Assembly (NCBI RefSeq): GCF_050589625.1
Contig: NZ_JBNGOP010000006.1
Span: 145,074-209,073 of the forward strand
Reading direction: 5' to 3'
Source of the DNA: Pelagihabitans sp947500445
GTDB taxonomy: Bacteria; Bacteroidota; Bacteroidia; Flavobacteriales; Flavobacteriaceae
Length of the DNA: 64,000 bases
In this document: positions 9,005-17,842 of the stretch, piece after piece
Position numbering within the stretch: the first letter of the stretch is position 1
Layout of the letters: each line of letters opens with the position of its first letter
Made by a program: the position numbers and the translations under genes
Notes under the pieces: model-generated
What the model saw: only the letters and a program-made list of their open reading frames with translations
Databases searched by the model: none
Told to the model about the DNA's origin: nothing

Positions 9005-9751
9005 TTATTTTTTGTGGTCTACCAACATATCGATCAAGGAGATGGAAGAATCTTCCATGTCGTTTACGATACCATCAATTTTAGCAATGATATAGTTGTA
9101 GAAAATCTGGAGGATAATTGCCGTAATCAGACCGAATACCGTGGTCAATAACGCCACCTGGATATCTCCTGCGATCAACGAGGCACTCAAGTTACCTACC
9201 GCAGCAATTTTCTGGAAGGCCTGGATCATACCGATTACCGTTCCCATAAATCCTAGCATGGGTGCAATAGCGATAAATAAGGACAACCAAGAAACGTTTT
9301 TCTCCAACTGTCCCATTTGTACACCACCATAGGAAACGACCGCTTTTTCTGCCGATTCGATGCTCTCACCAGCTCTGTCCAATCCCTGATAGTATATAGA
9401 GGCAACAGGGCCTTTTGTATTTCTGCACACTTCCTTGGCCGCTTCTACACCACCGGAAGCCAATGCATCCTCTACTTGTTGTTTCAATTTGGAAGTATTG
9501 GTACTGGCCATATTTAAGTATATGATCCTTTCGATGGCAACCGCAAGGCCCAAGATCAAACAAAGCAAAACGATACCCATAAAACCGGCACCACCCTGAA
9601 TAAATTGCTCTTTTAAAACTTGAGTAAATCCTGCTGAAGCTTCTTCCGTTCCTTCCTGAAACATTGCTGCTGTCGTTGTCATGGCACTCATCGTATTCGT
9701 TCCCATGATAAACAAGCCGCTAACGGCCAGAGTAGAGAATAATTTTTTCAT
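9005..9751 (-). CDS. exbB: MotA/TolQ/ExbB proton channel protein
   Basis: A 248-residue protein with a hydrophobic N-terminus that could be a signal peptide, a membrane segment near residues 58-75 (GIVLLCLILGLAVAIERIIY), a cytoplasmic helical region, and the paired C-terminal helices including WLSLFIAIAPMLGFMGTVIG and the LLTTVFGLITAIILQIFYN segment. These are hallmarks of the ExbB/TolQ/MotA family, which forms the pentameric proton channel around ExbD. It is the first gene of its operon. Upstream is a possible -7 box TATCTTTA (minus strand, 9795-9802). Confidence 0.95.
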   Translation of the reverse strand: MKKLFSTLAVSGLFIMGTNTMSAMTTTAAMFQEGTEEASAGFTQVLKEQFIQGGAGFMGIVLLCLILGLAVAIERIIYLNMASTNTSKLKQQVEDALASGGVEAAKEVCRNTKGPVASIYYQGLDRAGESIESAEKAVVSYGGVQMGQLEKNVSWLSLFIAIAPMLGFMGTVIGMIQAFQKIAAVGNLSASLIAGDIQVALLTTVFGLITAIILQIFYNYIIAKIDGIVNDMEDSSISLIDMLVDHKK

Positions 9752-9826
9752 TTTTTCAAACTTAAATTAGTTAGTTAATAATGCTAAAGATAAAAAAATT
9801 TCGCAATAATAAAAGCAAAACCTTTG

Positions 9827-9914
9827 CAGAGAGGAAGGGATTCGAACCCTCGATACACTTTTGGTGTATACACACTTTCCAGGCGTGCGCCTTCGACCAC
9901 TCGGCCACCTCTCT
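9827..9914 (-). tRNA. tRNA-Ser (anticodon GGA)
   Basis: The minus strand reads AGAGAGGTGGCCGAGTGG at the 5' end. The 7-bp acceptor stem AGAGAGG/CCTCTCT is perfect, the anticodon loop contains GGA, a long variable arm follows (as in class II tRNAs), and the T arm is GGGTTCGAATCCC. The CCA end is not encoded. It lies just upstream of the exbB operon in the same direction. Confidence 0.95.
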
Positions 9915-9983
9915 AGTCTATAATTTTAAAGGTTGGCCAAATAACGAAAAAAATATTAGTTGAGGAAATTAAACAGGTAAATT

Positions 9984-11009
9984 TTATGACATCTCTCCCC
10001 TTAGGGAGGTTTCGAACACGCTTTTGAACGTTTTATCCGACGTTCCCACCCCTAGGAGGTACATGAGTTTGGTTATAGCGGCCTCGGTAGTGATGTCGCC
10101 CCCATTGATGATCTTCATTTTTTTAAGGTGGACACTGGTTTCATATTGCCCTGGAATTACCCCTCCACCGGCGCATTGCGTCACGTTTACGATCTTCAGC
10201 CCGCTGGCCGTCGCCTTTTTCAACATTTCGGTCCACCAGGTTTCCGTAGGCGCATTTCCCGATCCGTAGGTTTCCAGCACCAAGCCCTTGAGTCCGGGTG
10301 TACTTAAGATGCTTTGCAACAGGTTTTGACCGAGTCCCGGGAACAATTTTAAAATCCCCACGTTGGAATCCAAGCTTTTATGGACCTTTAGTTTCTTTTG
10401 TCTTTTTCGGGGCAATAATGCCTCCTTGTGCACTTTTAAATGCACCCCGGACGACACCAGAGGCGTGTAGTTCATGGACTGAAAGGCCTCGAAATGCTCG
10501 GCATTGATCTTTGTGGTGCGATTGGCACGAAGCAACTTATACTCAAAATACAAACCTACCTCCTGCACTACCGCCTTGCCTTTTTCCGTTAATGCCGCGA
10601 TCTGGACACTGGTTATCAAGTTTTCCTTCGCATCGGTCCGCAAATCGCCGATCGGCAACTGGCTCCCGGTAAAAATGACCGGCTTGGAAAGGTTTTCCAA
10701 CATAAAACTAAGGGCCGAAGCGGTGTAGCTCATGGTATCGCTACCATGCAATACCACGAAGCCGTCATAACGGTCATAATTTTCCGCTATGATTTCGGCG
10801 ATCTGCACCCAATGGACCGTATTCATATTGGAGGAGTCGATAGGCTCCTTAAAAGAAACGGAATCGATAGCACAATCCAACTGGTTCAGCTCGGGAATGC
10901 GTTGAAGCAACTTTTTAAAATTAAACGCTTTTAGGGAATCCGACGCATAATCTTTTACCATACCAATGGTACCGCCGGTATATATAAGTAGAATATTGCT
11001 TTTGGCCAT
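9984..11009 (-). CDS. ansA: type I asparaginase
   Basis: A 341-residue protein with the two asparaginase signatures: YTGGTIGM near residues 10-17 (catalytic Thr14 in the first triad) and HGSDTM at 88-93 (Asp91, Thr92). No signal peptide is present, so it is the cytoplasmic, low-affinity type I enzyme hydrolysing L-asparagine to aspartate and ammonia. The length fits the family. It lies 25 nt downstream of the tatD-like gene in the same direction and is probably co-transcribed with it. Confidence 0.94.
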   Translation of the reverse strand: MAKSNILLIYTGGTIGMVKDYASDSLKAFNFKKLLQRIPELNQLDCAIDSVSFKEPIDSSNMNTVHWVQIAEIIAENYDRYDGFVVLHGSDTMSYTASALSFMLENLSKPVIFTGSQLPIGDLRTDAKENLITSVQIAALTEKGKAVVQEVGLYFEYKLLRANRTTKINAEHFEAFQSMNYTPLVSSGVHLKVHKEALLPRKRQKKLKVHKSLDSNVGILKLFPGLGQNLLQSILSTPGLKGLVLETYGSGNAPTETWWTEMLKKATASGLKIVNVTQCAGGGVIPGQYETSVHLKKMKIINGGDITTEAAITKLMYLLGVGTSDKTFKSVFETSLRGEMS

Positions 11010-11034
11010 ATGTGCTTTTCCTTTTTATCGGTTT

Positions 11035-11802
11035 TTATATCCCAAATACCTGTTTTGAATTTGCGGTGGTCACCGCCGCGATTTCGGAGATGTCCTTCCC
11101 ATATATGGTAGCGACTTTCTCGGCGACCTGGAGCAAATAGGAGCTTTCGTTCCGTTTTCCACGATAAGGCACCGGGGCCAGGTAAGGGGCGTCGGTTTCC
11201 AATACTATATGCCGGAGGTCGATGGTATCCAAAAAAGTATCGATCTTGCCGTTCTTAAATGTCGCTACGCCACCGATACCCAGTTTCAGTCCAAGGGATA
11301 TGGCCTGTTCTGCCTGCTCCAAGGTCCCCGTAAAGCAATGGAATATCCCAAAAAGGGCGTCGTCGTTCTTCTCTTCCAGAATGGCGAATACCTCATCAAA
11401 AGCATCGCGACAATGGATGACTATGGGCAAGCCATACGCTTTTGCCCAGTCGATCTGTGTTCGAAAGGCCTCTTGCTGTTGCAGCAGTGTCGTTTTGTCC
11501 CAATACAGGTCGATTCCGATTTCCCCAACGGCATAAAACTTTCGTTCGGCCAACATATCCTGCACATGCCGTAATTCGGCCTTATAACCTTCCTTTACAT
11601 GTGTAGGATGCAAACCCATCATTAGGAACATATGCGCTGGATAGGCCTTTTCCAGTGCCAACATGGCTTCGGTGTACGTAGCGTCTATGGCGGGTATAAA
11701 AAAACGGGACACCCCGCATTTGAGGGCTCTTTCCACTACTTCATGGCGGTCTTCGTCGAAGGCTTCGCCGTATAAATGGGTATGGGTATCGGTCAATATC
11801 AT
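11035..11802 (-). CDS. TatD-family metal-dependent hydrolase (DNase-like)
   Basis: A 255-residue TIM-barrel amidohydrolase-fold protein. Metal-binding and catalytic motifs are in family order: DTHTHL (His7, His9), EIGIDLYWD, IHCRDAF, FHCFTG and ETDAPYLAP. TatD proteins act as 3'-5' exonucleases or DNases in repair. The ATG at 11802 is only a few bases from a candidate -7 box, so the mRNA may be nearly leaderless. Divergent from the retropepsin-like gene. Confidence 0.94.
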   Translation of the reverse strand: MILTDTHTHLYGEAFDEDRHEVVERALKCGVSRFFIPAIDATYTEAMLALEKAYPAHMFLMMGLHPTHVKEGYKAELRHVQDMLAERKFYAVGEIGIDLYWDKTTLLQQQEAFRTQIDWAKAYGLPIVIHCRDAFDEVFAILEEKNDDALFGIFHCFTGTLEQAEQAISLGLKLGIGGVATFKNGKIDTFLDTIDLRHIVLETDAPYLAPVPYRGKRNESSYLLQVAEKVATIYGKDISEIAAVTTANSKQVFGI

Positions 11803-11806
11803 GACG

Positions 11807-11836
11807 CAAAAATAGAGTTATCTTTGCGATAACAAA
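11807..11836 (-). promoter_or_regulatory. candidate Bacteroidota promoter of the tatD-like/ansA operon
   Basis: On the minus strand TTTG (11836-11833) is followed after 18 nt by TATTTTTG (11814-11807), close to the known Bacteroidota consensus TTTG-N19-21-TAnnTTTG. Transcription would begin about at the ATG at 11802. It overlaps a plus-strand -7 box (11819-11826). Confidence 0.45.
11819..11826 (+). promoter_or_regulatory. candidate -7 box for the retropepsin-like gene
   Basis: TATCTTTG fits the Bacteroidota -7 consensus TAnnTTTG and lies 31 nt before the ATG at 11858. I see no good TTTG at the -33 distance, so it is a partial match. Confidence 0.35.
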
Positions 11837-11857
11837 ACTGTTCGGAGAAATGGTATT

Positions 11858-12325
11858 ATGACAAAATTGAAACGTTTTTTAAGGAAAAAGAACTACGTAA
11901 AAATTCCGTTGAAATTGACCGCCACCAACCATTTTGAAGTGGTTGCGAGCATCAATGGAATTCGCGGACGGTTTATTTTGGACACCGGAGCATCCAACAC
12001 CTGTGTCGGTTTTGATAAGATGGATTTTTTTCAACTCAGCTCCCAAGCTTCCGAAATAAAGGCGGCGGGTGCCGGTGCTACGGATATGGAAACCCTGATT
12101 TCCAAAAAAAACAAGATAGCAGTGGGCGATTGGCGTCAAAAGAAACTTAAAATCGTGCTATTCGATCTCGTTCACGTCAACGAGGCCCTAACCGCCCACA
12201 ACGCCATGCCCGTTGACGGAATTATAGGCGCCGATCTTCTAAAAAAAGGAAAGGCGGTCATCGATTATGATACCAAAGACGTTTACTTAAAATTAAAAAA
12301 GAAAAAGCGCGACCTTAAACGTTGA
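11858..12325 (+). CDS. retropepsin-like (clan AA) aspartic protease
   Basis: A 155-residue protein. FILDTGASNTCV at 39-50 contains the aspartic protease motif DTGAS with catalytic Asp42, and VDGIIGADLLKKGKAVIDY near the C-terminus matches the hydrophobic-hydrophobic-Gly flap partner. One Asp per chain means it must act as a homodimer, as retropepsins do. The C-terminus is Lys/Arg-rich. No signal peptide. The substrate is unknown. It converges on odhB across a shared terminator. Confidence 0.85.
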   Translation: MTKLKRFLRKKNYVKIPLKLTATNHFEVVASINGIRGRFILDTGASNTCVGFDKMDFFQLSSQASEIKAAGAGATDMETLISKKNKIAVGDWRQKKLKIVLFDLVHVNEALTAHNAMPVDGIIGADLLKKGKAVIDYDTKDVYLKLKKKKRDLKR

Positions 12326-12394
12326 CCTATTTGGTTCAAGACGTAAAAAAGTTCGGTCTCCACCTAAAACTATCGCGGCATCGATCGGCCAAAC

Positions 12395-12433
12395 AAAAAA
12401 ATCCCAACAATCAAAGCGTGTCGGGATTTTTTT
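12395..12433. terminator. bidirectional terminator between the retropepsin-like gene and odhB
   Basis: The arms 12395-12409 and 12419-12433 form a 15-bp stem with one mismatch around a 9-nt loop. The outer part is A7 on one side and T7 on the other, so a U-tract follows the CCC/GGG core in either direction. It lies between convergent genes. Confidence 0.88.
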
Positions 12434-12457
12434 GAATTTATTTTTGTAAGGACACTG

Positions 12458-13735
12458 CTACATTTCCAATGCCTTTTTAACATCGTTATCCATAAGCAGC
12501 TCCTCCGGATTTTCCAGCGCTTCCTTGACCGCGACCAAAAAGCCAACGGATTCCTTGCCATCAATGATACGATGATCGTAGGACAGGGCCACGTACATGA
12601 TCGGGGCAATGGCGATGGCACCATCCCTGGCAATCGGACGCTCCACAATATTATGCATTCCTAAGATCGCGCTCTGCGGAGGATTAATGATCGGCGTACT
12701 CAGCATGGAACCGAAAACGCCGCCATTGGTAATCGTAAAGGTACCTCCGGTCATTTCATCAACGGTAATCTCCCCTTCCCTGGCCCGAATCGCCAAACGC
12801 TTCACCTCGGACTCCACGCCCCTAAAGGTCAAGTTTTCCGCATTTCGGATGACGGGAACCATAAGCCCTTTCGGACCCGATACGGCAATACTGATGTCGC
12901 AAAAGTCATAGCTGATCATTTCCTTTCCATCGATCATGGCGTTCACGGAAGGATACATCTGAAGTGCCCGGACCACCGCTTTTGTAAAAAAGCTCATAAA
13001 CCCTAGGCCCACTCCGTGTTTTGCCTTGAACGCTTCCTTATATTGTTTTCGCAATTCAAAAATTGGCGACATATCCACCTCGTTAAAGGTCGTCAGCATG
13101 GCCGTTTCATTTTTAACGGATACCAGGCGTTCGGCCACTTTCCTACGCAACATGGACAGCTTCGAACGGGACTCGCCTCGAGAACCTCCACTTGGGGTGC
13201 CCATGGAAGGTACCGCTTTTACGGCATCGTCCTTGGTGATGCGGCCATCACGACCGGAACCTTTTACGGCACTGGCGGAAATCCCTTTTTCGTCCAATAT
13301 CTTTTTGGCCGCCGGGGAAGCCGTCCCAGAGGCATAGGTGTCTTTTGCCTGTGCGGGTTGCGGTGCCTTTTCGCTATCTGCCTTGGTTTTGGTATCATCT
13401 TTCTGCTGTTGCAGATCCTTCTCGGCATTACTGCCGGAACCTTCATCGCCACCGCCCATGGTACTGGACGCCCCGGCACTCGCACCCCCGGGCTTTTCGG
13501 CACTGGTATCGATCAAACAGACAATCGCACCCACTTCCACGGCATCGCCCACCTCGGCCTTAAGGGTAATGGTACCGCTAGCTTCCGCAGGCAGCTCCAA
13601 GGTCGCCTTATCGGAATCTACTTCGGCTATGGCCTGATCTTTTTCTACGTAGTCACCATCTTCTACCAACCATTCCGCAATTTCTACCTCGGTAATCGAT
13701 TCACCCGGTGAAGGGACTTTCATTTCTAAAATCAT
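12458..13735 (-). CDS. odhB: 2-oxoglutarate dehydrogenase E2, dihydrolipoyllysine succinyltransferase
   Basis: A 425-residue protein with an N-terminal lipoyl domain (DSDKATLELPA, lipoylated Lys43), an Ala/Asp/Lys-rich linker, an E3-binding domain near 135-172 (ASPAAKKILDEKG ... GSGRDGRITKDD), and a C-terminal acyltransferase domain with SYDHRIIDG (catalytic His388, Asp392). It transfers the succinyl group to CoA in the 2-oxoglutarate dehydrogenase complex of the TCA cycle. It overlaps odhA by 4 nt (ATGA), so the two are translationally coupled. Also called sucB. Confidence 0.97.
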   Translation of the reverse strand: MILEMKVPSPGESITEVEIAEWLVEDGDYVEKDQAIAEVDSDKATLELPAEASGTITLKAEVGDAVEVGAIVCLIDTSAEKPGGASAGASSTMGGGDEGSGSNAEKDLQQQKDDTKTKADSEKAPQPAQAKDTYASGTASPAAKKILDEKGISASAVKGSGRDGRITKDDAVKAVPSMGTPSGGSRGESRSKLSMLRRKVAERLVSVKNETAMLTTFNEVDMSPIFELRKQYKEAFKAKHGVGLGFMSFFTKAVVRALQMYPSVNAMIDGKEMISYDFCDISIAVSGPKGLMVPVIRNAENLTFRGVESEVKRLAIRAREGEITVDEMTGGTFTITNGGVFGSMLSTPIINPPQSAILGMHNIVERPIARDGAIAIAPIMYVALSYDHRIIDGKESVGFLVAVKEALENPEELLMDNDVKKALEM

Positions 13736-16548
13736 TCTTGTACTGTTTGCTTTGTTATTTTTCTATTTGAATTGTCTTTTTCGGCATCAAAAACGTATTC
13801 GATCACCTGTTGGTGCCTGTTTTTAGATCGCACCGCACTTCCCGCCGCCGGAGAGGCATAAAAGCGTCTTGAAGCCACCCTAAACCGATGTGCGCCCTCA
13901 AAATGCATCATCATATGGCTCCAGGCTCCCATATTACGGGGTTCCTCCTGCGCCCAGACCAGGTCCTTTGCATTTTTATATTTGGAAATCAATGCGTTCA
14001 TTTGCTCGGATGGCAATGGAAACAATTGCTCTACGCGTACCAGTGCCACGTCCTTTCGATCATTGGCCTCTTTCGCAGCCAACAGATCATAGTAAAACTT
14101 TCCTGTACAAAAGACCAAACTTTTGACCTCTTTTACCGTAGCCGCATCATCGTCGATCACTTCCTTAAATGCCCCGTTGGCCAAATCGTCCGAAGAGGAA
14201 ACGGCCCTTGGGTGCCGCAATAGGCTCTTTGGAGTAAAGATAATCAAAGGTTTTCTGAAACCGGCCTTCATTTGCCTGCGCAAAATATGGAACATTTGTG
14301 CCGGGGTGGTAACGTCGGCAATGTACATATTGTCCCGCGCGCAAAGTTGTAGGTAGCGCTCCATGCGGGCCGAGGAATGTTCGGCACCCTGGCCTTCGTA
14401 ACCGTGGGGCAACAACATTACGAGTCCGTTCTGAAGCTTCCATTTGTCCTCGGCGGCAGAAATATACTGATCGATCATGATCTGGGCACCGTTACTAAAG
14501 TCACCGAACTGCGCCTCCCAAATGGTCAGGGTATTCGGACTCGCCATGGCATAGCCATAATCGAAGCCGACCACACCATACTCGGAGAGCAGGGAATTGT
14601 ATATCTGAAAATCGCCCTGTTTTCCCGAGACATGGTTCAGCAGCAGCACCTCTTCCTCACTTTCCTCTACCTTCATGACTGCATGCCGATGTGAAAAGGT
14701 ACCCCGCTCTACATCTTGCCCAGACATGCGTACTCCGAAACCTTCTTCCAAAAGAGACCCATAGGCGAGCAGTTCGCCCATGGCCCAATCAAGCTTGTCC
14801 GTTTCAAAAAACATCTTTTTACGATCGCGCACCAGTTTTTCTACCTTTCTTAAAAACTTTTTGTTTTCGGGAAGTTCCGTCAATACCTTGGCCACTTGGG
14901 TCAACTTCTTTTTGGGGTACTTGGTGTTCACACCTTCCATCATTTCCCATTCCCTTACGTTCTGAAAACCTTTCCATTCATCGGCCATGAACGGGGTAAT
15001 TACGGTTTTGTCCTCTTTTCGGGAATCTTCCAGTTCTTCTTCCAAGGAGGCCTTATACTCCGCCTCCAATTTTTTCACATGTCCTTCATCGATAATGCCT
15101 TGGGAAAGCAACTTCTCGGCATAAATATCGCGCGGATTCTTATGTTTGGCAATGGCCTTGTAGAGTTTTGGCTGGGTGAACCGGGGTTCGTCCCCTTCAT
15201 TATGCCCATATTTCCGATATCCCAACAAATCGATAAAAACATCCCTTTTGAAACGCATGCGATATTCCAAAGCAAACAGTGCCGCATGTACCACGGCCTC
15301 GGGATCGTCGGCATTGACATGCAATACGGGACTTAGGGTAACCTTACCGACATCGGTACAATAGGTAGACGAACGGGCATCTAAATAATTGGTGGTAAAA
15401 CCGATCTGATTATTGACCACGATATGAATGGTACCCCCGGTCTTGTATCCGTCCAAATTTGCCATTTGCACCACCTCGTACACCAATCCCTGTCCGGCAA
15501 TGGCGGCATCGCCATGTACTACGATCGGGAGCACTTTTGAAAAATCGTCCGAAAAGTGGGCATCTTGTTTTGCCCTCGTGATCCCCTCTACTACGGCACC
15601 GACCGTTTCAAGGTGGGACGGGTTGGGGGCGATATTCATTTTTATCTTATTGCCGTTGTCCGACATGCGATCGCTGGTCCACCCGAGGTGATACTTTACA
15701 TCGCCATCGAATATTTCCTGCTCATAATCCTTGCCATCGAACTCACTAAAAATATCTTTTGCCGCTTTGCCAAAAATATTGGTGAGCACGTTCAAGCGCC
15801 CCCGGTGGGCCATGCCCATTACAAATTGCTTCACGCCCATTTCCGCGGCCTGTTCCACTATGGCGTCCAATGCCGGGATCAACGATTCGTTCCCTTCCAA
15901 GGAGAACCGCTTTTGACCGACGTACTTGGTGTGTAAAAACGTTTCGAACGAAACGGCCTGGTTCAGTTTTTTTAGAATATGCTTTTTGCGGTCGTTGGAA
16001 AAGTCGGGGTGGTTGTCGTTTACGTTCAACCATTCCTGTATCCATTGTAAACGTTCTGGCTTACGGATGTACATATATTCCACACCAATGGAATCGCAAT
16101 AGATCCGTTTTAAATGGCCAATGATATTTCGGAGGCTGGACGTTCCGATACCGATGATCTCACCGGCACTGAAGGTACTATCCAAATCGGCCTCCGTAAG
16201 CCCAAAATTTTCGATATCCAAGGTGGGAACATACTTTCTACGCTCCCGAACGGGATTGGTTTCCGTGAAAAGGTGTCCCCTACTGCGATACCCATCGATC
16301 AGCCGTATGACCTGGAACTCCTTTTGTAACGATTGGGGCACCTCCGCTTTTTTTCCGTTCGCGGTGGTGACCGAGGCAACACCATCCACAAGATCCAAAT
16401 CGTCCAGGGCACTTTCGGCTCCAAAGTCGAACCCCTGAAAAAAGGCCCGCCAACTGGGCTCTATGCTATCCGGATTGGCTAAATATTTGTCGTATGTTTC
16501 GGCAAAAAAAGAAGTGTGTGCTGCGTTTAAAAAGGAGTACTTATCCAT
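13732..16548 (-). CDS. odhA: 2-oxoglutarate dehydrogenase E1 component
   Basis: A 938-residue thiamine diphosphate enzyme. The N-terminal LNAAHTSFFAETYDKYLANP is typical of SucA/OdhA and mediates assembly with E2. Further family motifs are GMAHRGRLNVL (about 245), HGDAAIAGQG, LLGYRKYGHNEGDEPRFTQP, and the C-terminal transketolase-like part with MLLPHGYEGQGAEHSSARMER and WAQEEPRNMGAW. It decarboxylates 2-oxoglutarate and loads succinyl on E2. First gene of the odhA-odhB operon; E3 is not nearby. A possible -7 box TATTTTTG (minus strand) lies at 16643-16650. Confidence 0.97.
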   Translation of the reverse strand: MDKYSFLNAAHTSFFAETYDKYLANPDSIEPSWRAFFQGFDFGAESALDDLDLVDGVASVTTANGKKAEVPQSLQKEFQVIRLIDGYRSRGHLFTETNPVRERRKYVPTLDIENFGLTEADLDSTFSAGEIIGIGTSSLRNIIGHLKRIYCDSIGVEYMYIRKPERLQWIQEWLNVNDNHPDFSNDRKKHILKKLNQAVSFETFLHTKYVGQKRFSLEGNESLIPALDAIVEQAAEMGVKQFVMGMAHRGRLNVLTNIFGKAAKDIFSEFDGKDYEQEIFDGDVKYHLGWTSDRMSDNGNKIKMNIAPNPSHLETVGAVVEGITRAKQDAHFSDDFSKVLPIVVHGDAAIAGQGLVYEVVQMANLDGYKTGGTIHIVVNNQIGFTTNYLDARSSTYCTDVGKVTLSPVLHVNADDPEAVVHAALFALEYRMRFKRDVFIDLLGYRKYGHNEGDEPRFTQPKLYKAIAKHKNPRDIYAEKLLSQGIIDEGHVKKLEAEYKASLEEELEDSRKEDKTVITPFMADEWKGFQNVREWEMMEGVNTKYPKKKLTQVAKVLTELPENKKFLRKVEKLVRDRKKMFFETDKLDWAMGELLAYGSLLEEGFGVRMSGQDVERGTFSHRHAVMKVEESEEEVLLLNHVSGKQGDFQIYNSLLSEYGVVGFDYGYAMASPNTLTIWEAQFGDFSNGAQIMIDQYISAAEDKWKLQNGLVMLLPHGYEGQGAEHSSARMERYLQLCARDNMYIADVTTPAQMFHILRRQMKAGFRKPLIIFTPKSLLRHPRAVSSSDDLANGAFKEVIDDDAATVKEVKSLVFCTGKFYYDLLAAKEANDRKDVALVRVEQLFPLPSEQMNALISKYKNAKDLVWAQEEPRNMGAWSHMMMHFEGAHRFRVASRRFYASPAAGSAVRSKNRHQQVIEYVFDAEKDNSNRKITKQTVQE

Positions 16549-16713
16549 GCAAGGCTTGCTCTAGTTATTGATACCGTTGAAATGTTCATAAAGGTCATTT
16601 GACCTCTTTTTCCCGAACGGAACCTTCTCTATATTATTTTATCAAAAATACAATATTTCCCTTTTATCGGGGTATCTTAGGGGTATTAATGTAATGCAAA
16701 AGCTACCTGACCA

Positions 16714-17229
16714 ATGCGACCTTCTCCCTACCTGAAAAAAATCCAGCTCCTATTTTTCTTACTGACCGTCTCATCCGCTGCCCTGGCCCAAAATGCGCCT
16801 CCGGTGAACACCTTTTGGGAAAGGGTACGTTTTGGCGGCGGTGTGGGCGTTGGGTTCAACAACGCCGGCTTCAACGGCTCACTGGCGCCAAGTGCCATTT
16901 ATCAAGTATCGGACAAATTTGCTACCGGGATCGGGTTGAGCATTATCTATTCGAAAGTGAACGACAGCAAACTAACGGCCTATGGCGGTAGTATCATCAA
17001 CCTTTACAACCCGGTGGACTTTTTACAACTTTCTGCAGAATTGGAACAGTTACGGGTCAACCAAAGCCTGGGCGATTTAAACGATAACTTTTGGTCTCCC
17101 GCACTTTTTCTGGGTGTGGGCTATACCAACCGTTTTACCACCGTTGGCATTCGCTACAACGTCCTTTTTGATAATGACGACAGCATCTATCTAAATGCCT
17201 GGGCGCCCTTTATCCGTTTTTATTTTTAG
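16714..17229 (+). CDS. small outer-membrane beta-barrel protein
   Basis: A 171-residue protein with a signal peptide (about 1-25, ending ALAQ) and alternating beta-strands ending in the aromatic C-terminus WAPFIRFYF, as in outer-membrane barrels. Relatives next to odhA in flavobacteria are, from memory, sometimes labelled alpha-ketoglutarate decarboxylase; nothing in the sequence supports an enzyme and the name probably came from gene adjacency. Divergent from odhA by 165 nt. Confidence 0.7.
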   Translation: MRPSPYLKKIQLLFFLLTVSSAALAQNAPPVNTFWERVRFGGGVGVGFNNAGFNGSLAPSAIYQVSDKFATGIGLSIIYSKVNDSKLTAYGGSIINLYNPVDFLQLSAELEQLRVNQSLGDLNDNFWSPALFLGVGYTNRFTTVGIRYNVLFDNDDSIYLNAWAPFIRFYF

Positions 17230-17311
17230 TGATCGTTTACTTTGGCCGTTATGGTCCGCAGCTCCCGTCAAAATAGGAGCATCCAGTTCGGGTACCAAGC
17301 CGCAACAAAAT

Positions 17312-17668
17312 TCAATTGCTATACAGTTCCTTTAATTTCACTTTTTGAAACTCCCTTTTTAATATCAAGAACGAAACCTGTTCCGCTACGGCAACTACAT
17401 CGGTAACCTGTATTTCCTTGAAGGCACTTTCCGGCACGTCGATTACATAGAGTAAATTAAGATAGGCCGAAAACTTTTCCATAATCAAATGGTATACTTT
17501 TTCGTGTAAGGTGGACCCTAAATCTTCGGGAAACATGCCCAAACCGATATCGATCTGAAGGTTCGACAATAAAAAGTCCTTCTCCAATTGGGCGATCAAC
17601 GGTTGGTATAACCCTACCGAAATGGCATTTTGTAACAATGCGGTACTGTTCGTAAAAGTAGCTTGCAT
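17312..17668 (-). CDS. conserved hypothetical protein, 118 residues
   Basis: I do not recognise a family. The protein has no signal peptide or membrane segment and looks alpha-helical and soluble (helices near 8-30, 55-72 and 88-110). The frame has normal codon use and an ATG start. It is isolated: convergent with the beta-barrel gene before it, with 174 nt of unremarkable sequence behind it towards the amidohydrolase. Confidence 0.55.
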   Translation of the reverse strand: MQATFTNSTALLQNAISVGLYQPLIAQLEKDFLLSNLQIDIGLGMFPEDLGSTLHEKVYHLIMEKFSAYLNLLYVIDVPESAFKEIQVTDVVAVAEQVSFLILKREFQKVKLKELYSN

Positions 17669-17842
17669 ATTAGAAGATACGGAACAACTTCGCTATTTGG
17701 TTGTTAACGACAAGCTAAAAAGGCTTTGCTCTCGCGACAAATGAAAAATTAAGAACAATCCCCGGCAATCCAGCTAATTTCGTTCTAAAAACAAAATCCC
17801 TAAACCCATATTAACAGGTAACAGGCTGCTTTATTTAGCATG

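Noticed and set aside
13016..13711. A 231-codon open frame antisense to odhB
   Set aside because: Shadow of the lipoyl and linker region; rich in Gly, Phe and Arg as expected from reading Ala/Asp codons in reverse, with no start signal.
16714..17229. Enzyme label alpha-ketoglutarate decarboxylase for the beta-barrel gene
   Set aside because: It has a signal peptide and barrel-like strands and lacks thiamine-binding motifs; the name likely came from its odhA neighbour.
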